This document shows positions 45,054-55,100 of a stretch of 64,000 bases of DNA, piece by piece. Under the pieces are notes generated by a model. It was not told the DNA's origin, ran no database searches, and saw only the letters and a program-made list of their open reading frames with translations. Made by a program: the position numbers and the translations under genes. The DNA is from 34-65-8 sp963529855 (GTDB lineage: Bacteria > Pseudomonadota > Alphaproteobacteria > Sphingomonadales > Sphingomonadaceae), in contig CAURZK010000004.1 of the NCBI GenBank assembly GCA_963529855.1, forward strand, positions 307,533 to 371,532, written 5' to 3'. The stretch's first letter is position 1. Each line of letters starts with the position of its first letter.

Positions 45054-46688
45054 ATGGCTGACTATGTAATTATTGGAGGTGGGTCGTCGGGCGGCGTTAT
45101 CGCCAGCCGGTTGTCCGAGGACCCCGATGTCACCGTTTGCCTGCTCGAGGCAGGCGGCCCAGGCACCTCGCCGCTTGTGTCCACGCCCGGCGCTTTTGCG
45201 GCGCTGATCCAAGACTATCGGATCAATACGCTCAACTGGCGGTTCAACACCGACCCTTCAAAGGCGCTCAACGACCGCCGCCTCTACAATCCGCGCGGGA
45301 AGATGCTGGGTGGATCGAGCGGTATGAACGGGATGGTCTATATCCGCGGCGACCGGTCGGATTTCGACCACTGGGCCGAACTCGGCAACGACGGCTGGGG
45401 TTACAACGATGTCCTGCCCTATTTCCGCAAGGCTGAGAATAATGAGCGCGGTGAGGATGAGTTTCACGGCTCGTCGGGACCGCTTCACGTATCCAACGGC
45501 AAGCGCGAATTCGATGTCTATGATGCTTTCATCGAGGCGGCGACTGGACTGGACCATCAAGCCAATCCGGACTTCAATGGGGCCAGCCAGGAAGGTGTCG
45601 GCATCTATCAGTTTACCGTGAAGGACGGGAAGCGCGCCAGCGTGAAGGCGTGTTACCTTGATCCGGTGATGGGCAGGCGCGGCAACCTCCGCGTCGAAGT
45701 ACATGCCCGCGTCCATCGTATCAGGTTTGAGGGCAACCGCGCGGTGGCAGTCGAGTATTCCCAGGACGGGCAGTTGAAGACGATCCCGTGCGAAAAGGAA
45801 GTCATTGTCAGCGGCGGCGCCTATAATTCGCCCCAACTGTTGATGCTTTCCGGTATCGGACCGCGTGATGAGTTGGAGAAGCATGGAATCGAAGTGATTC
45901 ATGATATTCCCGGTGTCGGCCAGAATCTTCACGACCATCCTGACCTGATGCTGGTCTACCAGTCGAAGAAGCGGCTCGGGATCGCACTCAATGTCGTTGG
46001 CGCGATCAAGACCGTGCGAGACCTATTCCAGTATCTCACGCAAAGGAAAAGCTGGCTGGCATCGCCGCCCACGGCTGCAGGCGGTTTCTTGCGATCCGCG
46101 CCGGGGCAGAACCGGGCGGATTGCCAGGTCCATGTCGTGCCGCTCGCCTATCGCGACCATGCGCGCGACTACAAGCTGATGACGAAATGGGGCTATACGA
46201 TCATTCTCAATATTGGGCGCCCAAAGAGCCGCGGCTGGGTTGCCTTACATGACTCAAACCCCGAATCCGATCCCAAGATGGACCTCAATCTCTTGAGTCA
46301 TCCCGACGACCTCAAGACGTTGCGCAATGCCTTCCGTGTCGTGCAGGAGATCCTGCATTCGGATCGCATGAAGGCGATGATGAAACGGCCTCTCTATCCT
46401 GACCGCTACCTTGAAACTGATGAAGAGATCGACGCCTATATCCGGGCAGAAGCCAATCATGCTTATCATCCGGTGGGAACATGCAAGATGGGCACCGACG
46501 AGATGGCGGTGGTCGACAACCGCCTGCGCGTTCACGGCCTCGCAAATATCCGCGTGGCCGATGCCTCGATCATGCCATCAGTCGTCAACGGCAACACCAA
46601 TGCAACCTGCATCATGATCGGCGAGAAAGCCGCCGACATGATCCGGCACGATAATATGAGCAGCAAGAATAGCATCGCAGAATATTGA
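45054..46688 (+). CDS. GMC-family FAD alcohol oxidoreductase
   Basis: This is a glucose-methanol-choline oxidoreductase of 544 residues. The FAD-binding GGGSSGG is at 8-14, the GMC signature is GGSSGMNGMVYIRG, and the catalytic His472 lies in YHPVGTCKMG with Asn near 513 in NGNTNATC. It oxidises a primary alcohol to an aldehyde; the family includes choline, long-chain-alcohol and polyethylene-glycol dehydrogenases. The receptor, aldehyde dehydrogenase, GMC enzyme and acyl-CoA ligase order recalls the peg operon of Sphingopyxis. The last 24 bases overlap element copy 3. Confidence 0.9.
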   Translation: MADYVIIGGGSSGGVIASRLSEDPDVTVCLLEAGGPGTSPLVSTPGAFAALIQDYRINTLNWRFNTDPSKALNDRRLYNPRGKMLGGSSGMNGMVYIRGDRSDFDHWAELGNDGWGYNDVLPYFRKAENNERGEDEFHGSSGPLHVSNGKREFDVYDAFIEAATGLDHQANPDFNGASQEGVGIYQFTVKDGKRASVKACYLDPVMGRRGNLRVEVHARVHRIRFEGNRAVAVEYSQDGQLKTIPCEKEVIVSGGAYNSPQLLMLSGIGPRDELEKHGIEVIHDIPGVGQNLHDHPDLMLVYQSKKRLGIALNVVGAIKTVRDLFQYLTQRKSWLASPPTAAGGFLRSAPGQNRADCQVHVVPLAYRDHARDYKLMTKWGYTIILNIGRPKSRGWVALHDSNPESDPKMDLNLLSHPDDLKTLRNAFRVVQEILHSDRMKAMMKRPLYPDRYLETDEEIDAYIRAEANHAYHPVGTCKMGTDEMAVVDNRLRVHGLANIRVADASIMPSVVNGNTNATCIMIGEKAADMIRHDNMSSKNSIAEY

Positions 46689-46697
46689 ATTGGACGA
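46665..46697 (+). promoter_or_regulatory. 33-bp element, copy 3 (before acyl-CoA ligase gene)
   Basis: It opens AAGAATAGCA and closes ATATTGAATTGGACGA, overlapping the end of the GMC gene and lying 120 bases before the ligase ATG. It would allow a second promoter inside the block. Confidence 0.65.
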
Positions 46698-46817
46698 TTG
46701 GATCAATGCTGCAGACACAGATGCTTACGAAAAGAAGTCCGGAGAGGCCTATCGCATGTCAGTTTATTATGTGTCGACTGCGCCATTGTGGGCGAGCGCC
46801 TTAGAGGAGCGCGGCTG

Positions 46818-48362
46818 ATGGACGTCCGTACGCAAATACGTCGCGCCGCACGTTATTTCGCCCAGCAAGAGGCTCTCGTTCACGGCCACAGGCGGTTGAC
46901 TTTCTCGGAAGCCTGGTTGCGCGGCGTGAAGCTCGCAAATGCTCTTGCGGAGTGCGGCCTTCAACCGGGTGACCGGATTGCTACGCTGGAGAAGAACTCC
47001 ATCGAGGCCGCCGACATCATACTGGCGGCTGCCATTGGAAACTATACGCGTGTTCCTCTCTATGCGCGCAACCGATGTGAAGCGCACGCCCATATGATCG
47101 CGAGTACCGGATCTCGGTTGGCGCTGGTCGATGAGGCATTGGCTTCGGAGTTGGCGGGGCTGGATGCCCAAGCTCCGACGCTTGAGCGGATCATTATCCG
47201 CGATCACAACTATGAGAATTGGTTGGCGACAGCCTCGGACCGGGATCCCGATCCCGTCGTCGCGCCGGAGGACTATTGTGTCATCCGCCACACCGGCGGC
47301 ACGACGGGCAAACCCAAGGGCGTTGCCTATCGGCACCGTTCATGGATGACGATCTCCGCCGCATTTTTCAGCATCGGCCCCCAAGTGGCTCCAGGGGATG
47401 CCATTCTGCATGTCGGCCCGTTGTCCCATGCATCGGGCTTCCTGTTCGTGCCGGCCTGGTATTGCGGCGCCCGCAACGTGATGATGGACGGCTTCGATCC
47501 AGCGTCCTTTCTTGACACTCTCGAGCAGGAACGGATCAGCCATGCCTTTGTAGCCCCCACCATGCTCAATGCCATAGTGCATCACGACGGGGCATATGGC
47601 CGCCACTTTCCGAATTTGAAGTTTCTGCTGAGTGCTTCAGCGCCGATCTCCGAGCCGACGCTTCGCAAGTCGTGCCAGATATTCGGGAATCATGTTCTTC
47701 ATTCGGGCTATGGACAGACCGAAATCCTGCCCATCGCGTCTATGGGGCCCAACGAGTGGTTCGGCGAATTTGAAGGTTCTGCCCCAATTCGGGCGGTCGG
47801 ACGTCCCATGAGCGGCGCCGATATCGAAATCCGTAACGAGGACGGAAAGGTGCTGGGACCAAACGAGCCCGGCGAGATCGTCGCACGGTTCGAAAATGGC
47901 CAGATGGAGGAATTCTGGAACGATCCGGAGGAAACCGCCCGGCGCATGGAAGATGGCTGGGTCAAAACCGGCGATGTCGGCATGATCGACACAAACGGAT
48001 TTTTGTATCTGCTCGATCGCAACAACGACATGATCGTGTCAGGCGGCTTCAATATCTATCCCACCGAAATCGAAAACGTAATTGCCGACCATCCCGGTGT
48101 ACTCGAGGTCGCGGTCTTTGGCGTGCCCCATGAAAAATGGGGTGAAACGCCGCTTGCAATGGTGCGTGTCAAGCCCGGAGCACAAATCACGGAGACCGAG
48201 ATAATAGATTTGGTGCGCCAGCGTCTGGGCTCCGCAAAAAAGCCAAGCAAGGTCGTTTTTACCGCCGAGCCACTGCCGTTGAGCAATGTCGGAAAGGTGC
48301 TTCGTTCAAAGCTTCGAGAGCCCTATTGGGCGGGCCAGGACCGGCGCATTTCGGGGGCATGA
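46818..48362 (+). CDS. Acyl-CoA synthetase (AMP-forming)
   Basis: This is an ANL-superfamily acid-CoA ligase of 514 residues. The P-loop TGGTTGKPKG is at 159-168, YGQTE is the A5 motif, GDVGMIDTNGFLYLLDR is A7/A8, and the C-terminal KKPSKV region carries the adenylation lysine area. It activates the acid formed by the aldehyde dehydrogenase. I chose the ATG at 46818 because GAGGAGC precedes it; the open frame extends 40 codons further without support. The substrate may be a medium- or branched-chain acid. Confidence 0.9.
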   Translation: MDVRTQIRRAARYFAQQEALVHGHRRLTFSEAWLRGVKLANALAECGLQPGDRIATLEKNSIEAADIILAAAIGNYTRVPLYARNRCEAHAHMIASTGSRLALVDEALASELAGLDAQAPTLERIIIRDHNYENWLATASDRDPDPVVAPEDYCVIRHTGGTTGKPKGVAYRHRSWMTISAAFFSIGPQVAPGDAILHVGPLSHASGFLFVPAWYCGARNVMMDGFDPASFLDTLEQERISHAFVAPTMLNAIVHHDGAYGRHFPNLKFLLSASAPISEPTLRKSCQIFGNHVLHSGYGQTEILPIASMGPNEWFGEFEGSAPIRAVGRPMSGADIEIRNEDGKVLGPNEPGEIVARFENGQMEEFWNDPEETARRMEDGWVKTGDVGMIDTNGFLYLLDRNNDMIVSGGFNIYPTEIENVIADHPGVLEVAVFGVPHEKWGETPLAMVRVKPGAQITETEIIDLVRQRLGSAKKPSKVVFTAEPLPLSNVGKVLRSKLREPYWAGQDRRISGA

Positions 48363-48428
48363 CCGACGCAGCCATCCTAGCCACATCCTCTATTCCGGTG
48401 ACCGCCTGCCGGCGCGCGGGAGACTGCA

Positions 48429-49223
48429 ATGGATTATGAATACATCCTGGTTGAGCAACGCGGCCCAGCGCTTTGGGTGACCCTCAACCGGCCGGCAGCG
48501 TTGAACAGTCTGTCGTTGGCTTTGGCCGAGGAACTAGCCGCAGCGATCGAGGCAGCGGAAGCAGATGCGACGGTGCGCGCTTGCATTCTTACCGGCGCCG
48601 GACGGGCGTTTTGCGCTGGCGCGGATCTGCTCGCAATTGGCGATGGAACAGGCGGACAAACTCTCGCCGAACGCTTAAATCTGTTTCTGCCGCGGCTCGG
48701 TCAGGCTTTTAACAGGATCGAGACGTCGCGCCTTCCGATAATTGCGGCGGTCAACGGCCTTACGCTCGCCGGCGGCTTGGAACTGGTGTTGTGCTGTGAT
48801 CTCGTCATTGCCGCGCACCCGGCCAGATTTGGCGACGCCCATGCAAATTACGGCCTGTTGCCCGGCGGTGGAGGGTCGGTTCGACTCCCTAGGAAGATCG
48901 GCGAAGCGCGTGCGAAACATCTGATGATGACCGGCGGGACCATCTCGGCTGCCGAGATGAAGGAAGCCGGACTCGTGACCCAACTGGTTGCTCCCGAGGA
49001 TCTCATTGCGGCAGCGCAAGCGCTGGTAGAATCTCTTGCAGAAAAGAGCCGGCCAGGGCTCGCCTACATGAAGCAGCTAGTCCGCGCTGCGCAGGATAGC
49101 TCGCTCGAAGTCGGGCTGCGTCAGGAACTCGAAGCCATGGCTGCTTACGCCTTGTCCAACGACATTGTCGAAGGACTGGCGGCATTCCGGGAGAAGCGGA
49201 AGCCCGATTTTTCCGACCGGTGA
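48429..49223 (+). CDS. Enoyl-CoA hydratase/isomerase family protein, catalytic Glu pair missing
   Basis: This is a crotonase-fold protein of 264 residues. The oxyanion-hole segments GRAFCAGADL and AAVNGLTLAGGLELVLCCD are intact. Aligning FGDAHANYGLLPGGGG with rat mitochondrial hydratase puts His138 where catalytic Glu144 should be. The next segment puts His164 where Glu164 should be. It may be an isomerase, a hydrolase or an atypical hydratase rather than a normal one. It is part of the beta-oxidation set, following the ligase. Confidence 0.85.
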   Translation: MDYEYILVEQRGPALWVTLNRPAALNSLSLALAEELAAAIEAAEADATVRACILTGAGRAFCAGADLLAIGDGTGGQTLAERLNLFLPRLGQAFNRIETSRLPIIAAVNGLTLAGGLELVLCCDLVIAAHPARFGDAHANYGLLPGGGGSVRLPRKIGEARAKHLMMTGGTISAAEMKEAGLVTQLVAPEDLIAAAQALVESLAEKSRPGLAYMKQLVRAAQDSSLEVGLRQELEAMAAYALSNDIVEGLAAFREKRKPDFSDR

Positions 49224-49266
49224 GACCTGATCGGATGCGGAACACATTGGAAGAATGGATCAACGA

Positions 49267-50505
49267 ATGACCGACATATTCGTCATGGGGGTTGGGATGA
49301 CCCCGTTCGGAAAACAGTTCGACAAGAGCCTGAAAATGCTCTGCGCCGAAGCTTCGTCGCAGGCCTTTTCCGACGCAGGATGCACCGCCGGCGATGTCGA
49401 AGCCATCTTCTTCGGCAATTGCGTCCAGGGGCATATGGAGGGCCAGGACATGATCCGCGGCGAAATCGTGGCGCGAGCGATGGGCATCTCAAGCGTTCCC
49501 GTGGTGAATGTCGAAAACGCATGTGCGACGGCTTCCACGGCCTTGCACATGGCCGCCGCCTATGTTCGATCGGGGGCAGCGGATGTCGTACTCGCGCTCG
49601 GCGCGGAGAAGATGTACTCGCCCGACAAGGCGCTCATGTTCAGTGCATTCGATGGCGCTTGGGACGTGCATGAAACCGAGTCGGGCCGCGCGCAGCTGCT
49701 GGCCATGGGCAATGGCGTCGATGTTCCGGAAGGAACGACATCGAGTCAGCCTTACAGCGTTTTCATGGATGTATACGCCGCGATGGCACGCGCGCACATG
49801 AAGACCTACGGCTCGACGCAAGCGCAAATCGCGGCCGTCTCGGCGAAAAATCACATGCATTCGACGCGCAATCTGCTTGCCCAGTATCGCCTCCCATATA
49901 CCGTCGAAAGTGTACTCGCTGCGCCTCCGATCGTTTACCCGTTCACACTGCCGATGTGCTCTCCGATCAGCGACGGCGCCGCCGCTGCGATCATCTGCAG
50001 CGAAGCCGGTCGGCGCAAACTGTCGGCAGCCCCGGACAGGGCGCTAAGAATCCTGGCGTCTGTGCTGCAAACCGGCGCCGCGCGCGATCCCTTTGATTAT
50101 GACCACCATGTCAGCCGCCTTGCGGCGAACCGGGCCTATGCGATGGCCGGCGTGGGGCCAGAAGATATTGGCGTCGCGGAGGTGCATGACGCCACGGCGG
50201 TTGGCGAGATCATTGAAATCGAGGCGCTCGGCCTGACGCCGCCTGGCGAGGGCGGACTCGCGGCAGAGCGCGGTGAGACGGCGCTGGGTGGGCGTATTCC
50301 GGTAAACACGTCGGGCGGGCTTGAATGCAAGGGACATCCGATCGGCGCCACCGGGCTCGGCCAAATCTACGAGCTTGCGCTGCAATTGCGCGGCGAGGCG
50401 GAAGATCGACAGGTTCCGAATGCCCGGTTCGCGATCGCGCAGAACGGCGGAGGTGTCATCGGGGTGGAAGAGGCGGTGGTCGCCGTCACGATCCTGGGCC
50501 GGTAG
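49267..50505 (+). CDS. SCP2-type thiolase
   Basis: This is a thiolase of the SCP-x/lipid-transfer type, which cleaves 3-oxoacyl-CoA, often branched. Cys86 in NVENACATAST is the nucleophile, and His357 in ECKGHPIGATG is conserved. The usual second cysteine near the C-terminus is replaced by AIAQNGGGVIG, as expected for this subgroup. SCP2-type thiolases act on 2-methyl-branched substrates in peroxisomes and in steroid side-chain degradation. The ATG at 49267 fits family starts; an ATG at 49255 is alternative. The product has 412 residues. Confidence 0.86.
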   Translation: MTDIFVMGVGMTPFGKQFDKSLKMLCAEASSQAFSDAGCTAGDVEAIFFGNCVQGHMEGQDMIRGEIVARAMGISSVPVVNVENACATASTALHMAAAYVRSGAADVVLALGAEKMYSPDKALMFSAFDGAWDVHETESGRAQLLAMGNGVDVPEGTTSSQPYSVFMDVYAAMARAHMKTYGSTQAQIAAVSAKNHMHSTRNLLAQYRLPYTVESVLAAPPIVYPFTLPMCSPISDGAAAAIICSEAGRRKLSAAPDRALRILASVLQTGAARDPFDYDHHVSRLAANRAYAMAGVGPEDIGVAEVHDATAVGEIIEIEALGLTPPGEGGLAAERGETALGGRIPVNTSGGLECKGHPIGATGLGQIYELALQLRGEAEDRQVPNARFAIAQNGGGVIGVEEAVVAVTILGR

Positions 50506-50542
50506 TTGTCAGAGCGCGCCTAGGGAAACACGGGGTCACGAT

Positions 50543-51688
50543 ATGAACTTTGAGCTGTCCGATGAACAACGCATGGCGGTGGAAACCGTCCGCCGCTTTC
50601 TCGACAACAAGCTTGAGCCGGAAATCCGCCGGCATGGGGAGCGGTTCATCCCCAAACCGCTCATGAAGGAATGGACTCAAGCACTGACCGGCTATGGCCA
50701 TATTACCGCACCGCATCAGGAGCAATGGGGCGGGCTTGATATGGGATGGCTCACTCATCTGCTCATTTTCGAGGAGATCGCCTATTCCTCGCTCGATGTG
50801 GCCATACCCGGCTTCATCAACGCGGTTGGCGCAGAACTCATCCGCCGCTTCGCCCCGGAGACGATCAAGCAACGCTATCTTGCCGACCTCGTCGCGGCCG
50901 AGAAGTTCGTTTCGCTCGGCATCTCGGAGCCCGATGTCGGCTCGGACGTCGCCGCCATCAAGACACGCGCCGTACGAGACGGCGATTTCTGGGTCATCAA
51001 TGGCGAAAAGACCTGGATCACCAACGGAGCCTACTCGGACATCTTCATCTGTACGTGCAAGACTGGCGAAAATGAAGTCACTCACATCCTGGTCGATCGT
51101 GACGAGAGTGAGTATGAGGTGCGCGATATCCAGAAGATGGCGCTCAACGGCCAATCGACTGCACAGATATTCCTGACCGAATGCCGCGTACCGGTGGCAA
51201 ACACGATCGGCCGGGTCGGCGATGGATTGCGCAATACGTTGCAAGTGTTCGAGATTGCCCGCTGCCATATGGCGATGTGGAGTATCGGCATCGCACGGCG
51301 AGCAATGGATGAGGCGATCGCGTACGCTCGCGATCGCGCGCAGCATGGCAAGAAGATCGCCGGCCATCAGCTGATCGCCGACAAGATCGCCATCATGGCG
51401 ACCAAGATCGACGCAGCCCGTCTGTTGACGCACCGGGCAATATCCCTCGTCCAGGCGGGCACGCGCGCAGAGACGGAATGCTCGATGGCCAAGTGGTACG
51501 CCACCGAAATGGCGATCGAAGCGACGCGCGATGCGCTTCAGATCCATGGCGGCAACGGCGTCACCCGCGAATTCATCGTCGAGCGGCTGGTGCGTGAGGC
51601 GATCATTTGCCCCATCCCCGATGGCACGACGGAGATTCAAAAGCTTGTTGTTTCGCGCGCCCTGACCGGCATTCAAGCCTTTCGGTAA
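50543..51688 (+). CDS. Acyl-CoA dehydrogenase with Asp at the catalytic-base position
   Basis: This flavoenzyme of 381 residues has the FAD-binding stretches SLGISEPDVGSD and WITNGAYSDIF and the C-terminal signature HGGNGVTREFIVERLVREA. In the usual IYEGTSEIQ motif the catalytic Glu is replaced: the text here reads IPDGTTEIQ with Asp360. The alternative base position of isovaleryl-CoA dehydrogenase also lacks a Glu. Asp at this position is reported in cyclohexanecarboxyl-CoA-type dehydrogenases. I chose the ATG at 50543 by the family N-terminus NFELSDEQR. Confidence 0.88.
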   Translation: MNFELSDEQRMAVETVRRFLDNKLEPEIRRHGERFIPKPLMKEWTQALTGYGHITAPHQEQWGGLDMGWLTHLLIFEEIAYSSLDVAIPGFINAVGAELIRRFAPETIKQRYLADLVAAEKFVSLGISEPDVGSDVAAIKTRAVRDGDFWVINGEKTWITNGAYSDIFICTCKTGENEVTHILVDRDESEYEVRDIQKMALNGQSTAQIFLTECRVPVANTIGRVGDGLRNTLQVFEIARCHMAMWSIGIARRAMDEAIAYARDRAQHGKKIAGHQLIADKIAIMATKIDAARLLTHRAISLVQAGTRAETECSMAKWYATEMAIEATRDALQIHGGNGVTREFIVERLVREAIICPIPDGTTEIQKLVVSRALTGIQAFR

Positions 51689-51793
51689 GGCTCAGACGAA
51701 AACGACAGCGTCGACGGAAATGGAGCCGCGTGCCTGACTCGCACAGGATCAAATGCGCAGATGCGTCGCTCAGGTAAAAGAGGCAGACAAGCG

Positions 51794-52696
51794 ATGGACG
51801 AAGAGCTTCGTTTCGATGGCAGGGTAGTGGTTGTGACCGGAGCCGGAGGCGGACTTGGGCGCCAGTACGCGCTGATGTTTGGCGGGCGCGGAGCCAAGGT
51901 GGTGGTGAATGATCTGGGTGGCGACGAGAAAGGGAGCGGCAGCTGCTCCACAGCCGCTGACAATGTGGTCGACGAAATTCGAGCCACGGGCGGTCAGGCG
52001 GTGGCAAATTATGCGTCGGTCGAGGAGGGCGCGCTGATCATCCAAGCCGCGCTTGACAACTTCGGAACCGTTGACGTCGTCATCAACAATGCCGGCATCC
52101 TGCGCGATGTGAGCTTCCACAAAATGACCGACGAAGACTGGACACTGCTTCAGCGGGTCCATCTGAATGGGACGCGGGCAGTGACGCAGGCAGCATGGCC
52201 GATACTGCGCGACAAGGGCTATGGCCGCATCGTCATGACCACGTCTGCAGCCGCAATCTACGGCAACTTCGGTCAGGCCAACTATGCCGCAGCCAAGCTC
52301 GGAATATTGGGGCTTGCGAACGCGCTGGCGGAGGAGGGGCGGTCCAGAAACATCCAGGTTAATACGATCGCCCCAATCGCCGCATCGCGTATGACCGCGA
52401 CCGCCTTTCCACAAGAGTTTCTCGCCAATCTCAGAGCGGAAGCGATCAGTCCATTGGTCGGTTGGCTTGCGCACGAGAATTGCAGCGAAACCAAAGGGCT
52501 TTTTGAAGTTGGAGCCGGCTATATCGCCAAGCTTAGGTGGGAGCGCGCGCTTGGGCACGCCTTCGGAGCGGACAGGGCGTTCACGCTCGATGATGTCGCC
52601 CGGCACTGGGGTAGAATTGTCGACTTCACGGATGCCGAGCACCCGCTCGGGCTGAATGACAGCCTTGAGGCGGTAGAACGGGCGCTGAGAGCGTAA
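51794..52696 (+). CDS. Short-chain dehydrogenase, MFE-2/17-beta-HSD4-like
   Basis: This is a Rossmann-fold dehydrogenase of 300 residues with TGAGGGLGRQ at 15-24, VINNAG, Ser151 and Tyr164-xxx-Lys168. The long insertion NDLGGDEKGSGS after the second strand and the extended C-terminus are characteristic of the 3-hydroxyacyl-CoA dehydrogenase unit of peroxisomal multifunctional enzyme 2. It probably performs the (R)-3-hydroxyacyl-CoA oxidation step in block B. I chose the ATG at 51794; upstream codons lack support. Confidence 0.86.
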   Translation: MDEELRFDGRVVVVTGAGGGLGRQYALMFGGRGAKVVVNDLGGDEKGSGSCSTAADNVVDEIRATGGQAVANYASVEEGALIIQAALDNFGTVDVVINNAGILRDVSFHKMTDEDWTLLQRVHLNGTRAVTQAAWPILRDKGYGRIVMTTSAAAIYGNFGQANYAAAKLGILGLANALAEEGRSRNIQVNTIAPIAASRMTATAFPQEFLANLRAEAISPLVGWLAHENCSETKGLFEVGAGYIAKLRWERALGHAFGADRAFTLDDVARHWGRIVDFTDAEHPLGLNDSLEAVERALRA

Positions 52697-52781
52697 TCAA
52701 CCCAATGAATTACCATGATATTTTTGAGCGGCCGTCGGGCTGCCGATGGCGTCGTGCCGCCGCCAGATATCGATGAGCAGC

Positions 52782-52814
52782 AGGAATAGTTCTGCAGCGA
52801 ATTGAATTGGACGA
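52782..52814 (+). promoter_or_regulatory. 33-bp element, copy 2 (before the broken TonB receptor gene)
   Basis: It opens AGGAATAGTT and closes AATTGAATTGGACGA, ending 64 bases before the ATG at 52879. After copies 1 and 2 there is a further shared block, CAAATG-(G or C)-CGCCAAA, at 40672 and 52822; its distance from the element differs by about one DNA turn. Confidence 0.7.
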
Positions 52815-52878
52815 CGGCCCTCAAATGCCGCCAAACGGCATGAACTACACAATATCTCCTGGGAAGAGAGGATCAGCC

Positions 52879-55041
52879 ATGAGAGGATGTCTATTGGCGT
52901 CTGCCGCGTTGTTGTGCTCGGGAACAGCATTTGCCCAGGAAGCAACGCCCCAGGCGAACGACCAAACCGGGAGCGCCACGGAAGCGCTGGCTGAGGACAT
53001 TGTCGTTACCGCCACCAAAAAGGGCTATGGCGAAAGCGTGCAGAAAGTACCGATGGCGGTCACGGCTTTTGGTGAAGCGCAGTTGGATGCCAAGTTCGTC
53101 CAGAATCTTCAAAGTCTGAGCTACGACGTTCCCAACGTCCAGCTCGAGGATGTGGGTACGGCACCGGGCTATGCCAATTTCACTATCCGGGGCCTCGGCA
53201 TCAACAGCACGATCCCATCGATCGACCCCACCGTAGGCGTTTTCACTGACGGTATTTACCTCGGCATCAACGCTGGTGTCGTGCTGGACAACTTCGACCT
53301 TGAGGGGATCGAAGTTCTGCGTGGACCGCAAGGCTTGCTTTTCGGTCGCAACGTTACCGGCGGTGCCGTGGTTGTGCGGACCACACGGCCCAGCTTCGAT
53401 TTTGGAGCCAAAGCCAAGCTATCCATTGAAACGGGACTGAAGAAGACCGTAAGCGGCACGGTTACCGGACCTATCGTCGATGACGTTTTGGCTGCCAAAT
53501 TGGCCGTCTACTACAGCGACGACAATGGCTGGTTTCGCAACCGCTTCGACAATCGCAGCTTCGGTAAATCACATGACCTTATCATTCGCCCGGCACTTTC
53601 GCTCAAGGGTGGCGACCGCTTCCGAATGGATCTCCGCTATGAGCATGGCGATGTCGAAAGCGATGGAGCCCCTGTCCAGAGTCACGCGCTGTTTCCCCGC
53701 GACAGCTTCAGGTTTTCGATCAATTTCCCAGGTTTCTATGATGCCAAATGGGACCAGGCGATCGTGGAAACCAACATCGATGTCGGTCTGGGCGGAGGCG
53801 TCTTCACCAACATCGCTGGCTATCGGAAATTCCGATCCTCCGCGGGCGCTGATATCGATGGAACACCACAGTCCTTCTTTCATGCCTTTTTCGAAATCGA
53901 CCAGGATCAGCTCAGCGACGAACTTCGTTATGCCGGAAGGTTCGGTGACGTCGAATTGACAACCGGTCTATACTATTTTTCCCAGGATCTTCGTTACGCC
54001 GAGCTGCGGAATCTTTTGGGCGGTGCTCGGATCGTTTCCGGTGGGGGTACGCAAGACCAGACAACATGGGGCATTTTTGCTTCGACCGACTGGCATTTCA
54101 CCGATACGCTGACCTTGAATCTCGGCGCGCGGTATAGCTGGGAACGCAAAGCCGTTCGGGTCTCGGCCTTGCGCGCAAATGGTTGCAATCTAGACACGCT
54201 GATCTGTGCAACCAATTTCGCCGACGCGGCAAAATGGCGAGGGTTTACGCCGAAAATCGGCCTTCAGTGGAAGCCGGATGACGACACGCAGATTTATGGC
54301 CTTTACACGCGCGGGTTCCGCAGCGGCGGATATAATTTGCGCAACACCGATCCCGCTGTGCCGCCGGGGCCATTCAATCAAGAGACCCAGGACAGTTTCG
54401 AACTCGGCGCCAAGAAGCAATTCGGGCGCCACCGGATCAACCTGGCGGCCTTCTACAATCGCATGAAGGACCTGCAGCGCGAGATCAACCTGCCCGGACC
54501 GCTTGGCGTCAGCCAGGTCATACGGAACACCGCCGACGCCACAATCAAAGGCGTCGAGGCCGAGGGGCAGTTTTTTCTTTTGTCCAACCTCGTGATTTCG
54601 GGTCAGCTCGGCTACGTGAATGGCTAGTATCGCAACGTCCAGTTCGACCTCAGCGGTGATGGCGTCATCAACGATGTGGATCGTGCGCTCAAATTGCCAA
54701 GGCTGTCGCCATGGACCTATGGCGTGGGGCTGACTTATGATCAGCAGCTTGGCGAATTGGGGACAGCAACGGCGCGTGTCAGCTTCACGCATCGCGACAA
54801 GGCGGCATTCACCGACAACAACGTCGGCTTCCTTCAGGGCGCCGATATGCTCGATGCGAGCCTCACATTGGCGACCGACAACAAGCACTGGCGCTTCTCC
54901 ATCTATGGCCGAAACCTCCTGAATGAGGTGACGATTGGCGGCGATACACCTTTGCCGGCGGCCTTCGGGGGCACGGGTGCAAGCCTTTCACCGCTAAACA
55001 GGGGGCGCGTCATCGGCGGAGAAGTGGCGATTAGCTTCTAG
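52879..55041 (+). pseudogene. TonB-dependent receptor broken by one amber codon
   Basis: The frame begins MRGCLLASAALLCSGTAFAQ (signal peptide) and carries the TonB-box DIVVTATKKGYGESVQKVPMAVTA and the plug motif VEVLRGPQGLLFGRNVTGG (Ile for the first Val). It reads through the barrel to GYVNG at 54624. TAG follows at 54625-54627. The same frame then continues YRNVQFDLSG without another stop to a proper barrel end EVAISF at 55041. One base change (AAG or CAG to TAG) explains it. It would be 720 residues if whole. Without suppression the protein lacks its last strands and would not insert in the membrane. Confidence 0.85.
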
Positions 55042-55100
55042 GCCATTTTCGAGGCGAGTGGAATCACCCGCCAACTCGGAAAATGCCCAAGATCAATTTG

